Of a stretch of DNA of 6,819 nt, positions 5,928 through 6,819 are shown one piece after another (positions within the stretch are counted from its first letter, which is position 1; every line of letters begins with the position of its first letter). A program made the position numbers and the translations under genes. Source of the DNA: an uncultured Bdellovibrio sp. (GTDB taxonomy: Bacteria; Bdellovibrionota; Bdellovibrionia; Bdellovibrionales; Bdellovibrionaceae); contig NZ_CAMLDV010000175.1 of assembly GCF_946478835.1 (NCBI RefSeq), positions 1 through 6,819 of the forward strand, written 5' to 3'. The notes beneath the pieces are model-generated. The model made no database searches and had not been told where the DNA came from. It saw only the letters and a program-made list of their open reading frames with translations.

Positions 5928-6670
5928 TGGAAGCCTGGTTCTTATCCGACATTCACTTAAAAACCGCAGAAGAGCGCAACGGACAAATCCTGTTGCGCTT
6001 TTTGCGTTCTTTGCGCGAGAAAAATCCGCAGGACATTCATCTTTTTCTTTTAGGTGACATCTTCGATCTTTGGGTCGGAGGCCACACTTATTTTGCCAGA
6101 AAATTTCAACCACTCATGGACGCGCTTCGTGACCTGAAACAGGCCGGTGCGAAGATCACTTATATCGAAGGCAATCATGATGTGCACGTTGAAGGGTTCT
6201 TTCAAAAGAAGTTGGGCATCGAAGTTTTTGTTGAAGCTCAATACTATTTGATCGACGGTCTGCGCGTGCGTTTAGAGCACGGAGATCTGATTAACCTCAA
6301 TGATGAAAAGTACTTGAAGTATCGCAGCATCATTCGCAATCCATTCATTAAGCCTCTAGGAAACATTCTTCCGGGACAGTTTTGGGATCATATCGGGAAT
6401 AAAGCGAGCAAGAAAAGCCGCGCGCGCAGTGGTCATTACCGCGTTTCCAACGAAGGACCTTTGATTGAAATGGTTCGCTCTCATGCGATCAAGGCTTATA
6501 AGGAAAAACCTTTTGATATGATCATCTCAGGACACATGCACGTGTTTGACGATCACATTGTCGAAGTGGATGGGCACAAAGTTCGGTCTATTAACCTCGG
6601 CTCGTGGTTCGAAGAGAAGGTCAAAGTCTTTCGTATCCTTCGTGGGCACGGAGAATGGGTCTATATCTAA
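5927..6670 (+). CDS. LpxH-like UDP-2,3-diacylglucosamine diphosphatase (calcineurin-like metallophosphoesterase)
   Basis: The 247-residue product has the metal-binding motifs of the family in order: SDIHL with Asp8 and His10, GDIFDLW with Asp44, GNHD with Asn83 and His84, EHGD with His118, and GHMH with His203 and His205. The helical insertion between about 130 and 185 fits the lid that binds the lipid substrate in LpxH. LpxH is a cytosolic, membrane-associated enzyme that cleaves UDP-2,3-diacylglucosamine to lipid X and UMP in lipid A synthesis. Length and motif spacing match E. coli LpxH (240 residues), but that enzyme has GNRD where this has GNHD, so an LpxH2-type or related hydrolase is possible and I give no symbol. 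The GTG start shares its G with the ftsZ TAG stop (TAGTG), and no clear Shine-Dalgarno sequence precedes it, which suggests translation by re-initiation after ftsZ. Confidence 0.82.
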   Translation: MEAWFLSDIHLKTAEERNGQILLRFLRSLREKNPQDIHLFLLGDIFDLWVGGHTYFARKFQPLMDALRDLKQAGAKITYIEGNHDVHVEGFFQKKLGIEVFVEAQYYLIDGLRVRLEHGDLINLNDEKYLKYRSIIRNPFIKPLGNILPGQFWDHIGNKASKKSRARSGHYRVSNEGPLIEMVRSHAIKAYKEKPFDMIISGHMHVFDDHIVEVDGHKVRSINLGSWFEEKVKVFRILRGHGEWVYI

Positions 6671-6702
6671 TTTTTAAAATACGTGGGCTTGAGTGCGGTT
6701 TT

Positions 6703-6819
6703 GTAGGAGGGGAAGGGGGCGGGGAGGTGGCCGCCGGCGGTCACCGCAGCGGGGCACACCGCGCGGTGGGACGACGAGGTGTGGGGGGGGGGGGGGGGGT
6801 GCGCCGAAAAGACAGAGGC
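6703..6819. other. G-rich low-complexity tail, probable sequencing or assembly artefact
   Basis: From about 6703 the composition shifts abruptly to about 78% G+C by count, mostly G, with a run of 17 G at 6783-6799, unlike the rest of the window. No reading frame resembles a protein. GGTGGCCGCCG at 6726-6736 matches ten of eleven bases of GGTGGTCGCCG from the reverse complement of the Illumina universal adapter, and the upstream TGTAGG (6702-6707) is also in that adapter at nearly the right distance. Poly-G runs are typical of two-colour chemistry at read ends. It is best treated as non-genomic until checked. The bases 6671-6702 after the last gene show no clear terminator. Confidence 0.65.

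Noticed and set aside
5712..6113. 133-codon - strand frame across the ftsZ/lpxH-like junction
   Set aside because: Antisense to two well-supported genes, without a ribosome-binding site or family resemblance.
6783..6799. G-quadruplex or phase-variable homopolymer tract
   Set aside because: The run lies inside a tail that looks like a sequencing artefact and is not linked to any gene.

Overview
This window looks like chromosomal DNA from a Gram-negative bacterium of the Bdellovibrio type (Bdellovibrionota). That assignment is an inference. It rests on the combination of a divergent ftsQ-ftsA-ftsZ division block, an FtsZ with a very long Gln/Met/Pro-rich linker, an LpxH-like lipid A enzyme (so an LPS outer membrane is expected), and a chemoreceptor with a c-type-haem sensor domain. 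No rRNA, tRNA, CRISPR array, insertion sequence or prophage gene was seen.

Layout. Positions 1-72 are the last codons of a + strand gene, probably a gamma-glutamyltransferase. A bidirectional intrinsic terminator at 79-111 separates it from a convergent - strand methyl-accepting chemotaxis protein (125-1795). About 340 bases of non-coding DNA (1796-2132) lie between the chemoreceptor and ftsQ and must hold both divergent promoters. They contain a perfect 14-bp palindrome and an imperfect AT-rich hairpin. The + strand then reads ftsQ (2133-2879), ftsA (2994-4247), ftsZ (4296-5927) and an LpxH-like UDP-2,3-diacylglucosamine diphosphatase (5927-6670), which overlaps the ftsZ stop codon by one base. 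From about 6703 to the end the sequence is G-rich, with a run of 17 G, and is probably a sequencing or assembly artefact at a contig end.

How the genes work together. FtsZ polymerises into the division ring, FtsA tethers it to the membrane, and FtsQ links it to the periplasmic divisome and septal wall synthesis. The fourth gene would supply lipid A precursor for the outer membrane. This resembles the enterobacterial dcw cluster, where ftsZ is followed by lpxC, another lipid A gene. The most interesting unexplained structure is in the leaders. The 114-base ftsQ-ftsA gap can fold so that the bases just after the ftsQ stop pair with the ftsA ribosome-binding region. Both the ftsA and ftsZ leaders also carry a CTGGAGGNCC motif inside a predicted hairpin, with no start codon of its own. 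I found no clearly new multi-gene system. The novelty candidates are these RNA elements, the (Q-M-P)n repeat in the FtsZ linker, and the ftsZ/lipid A overlap.
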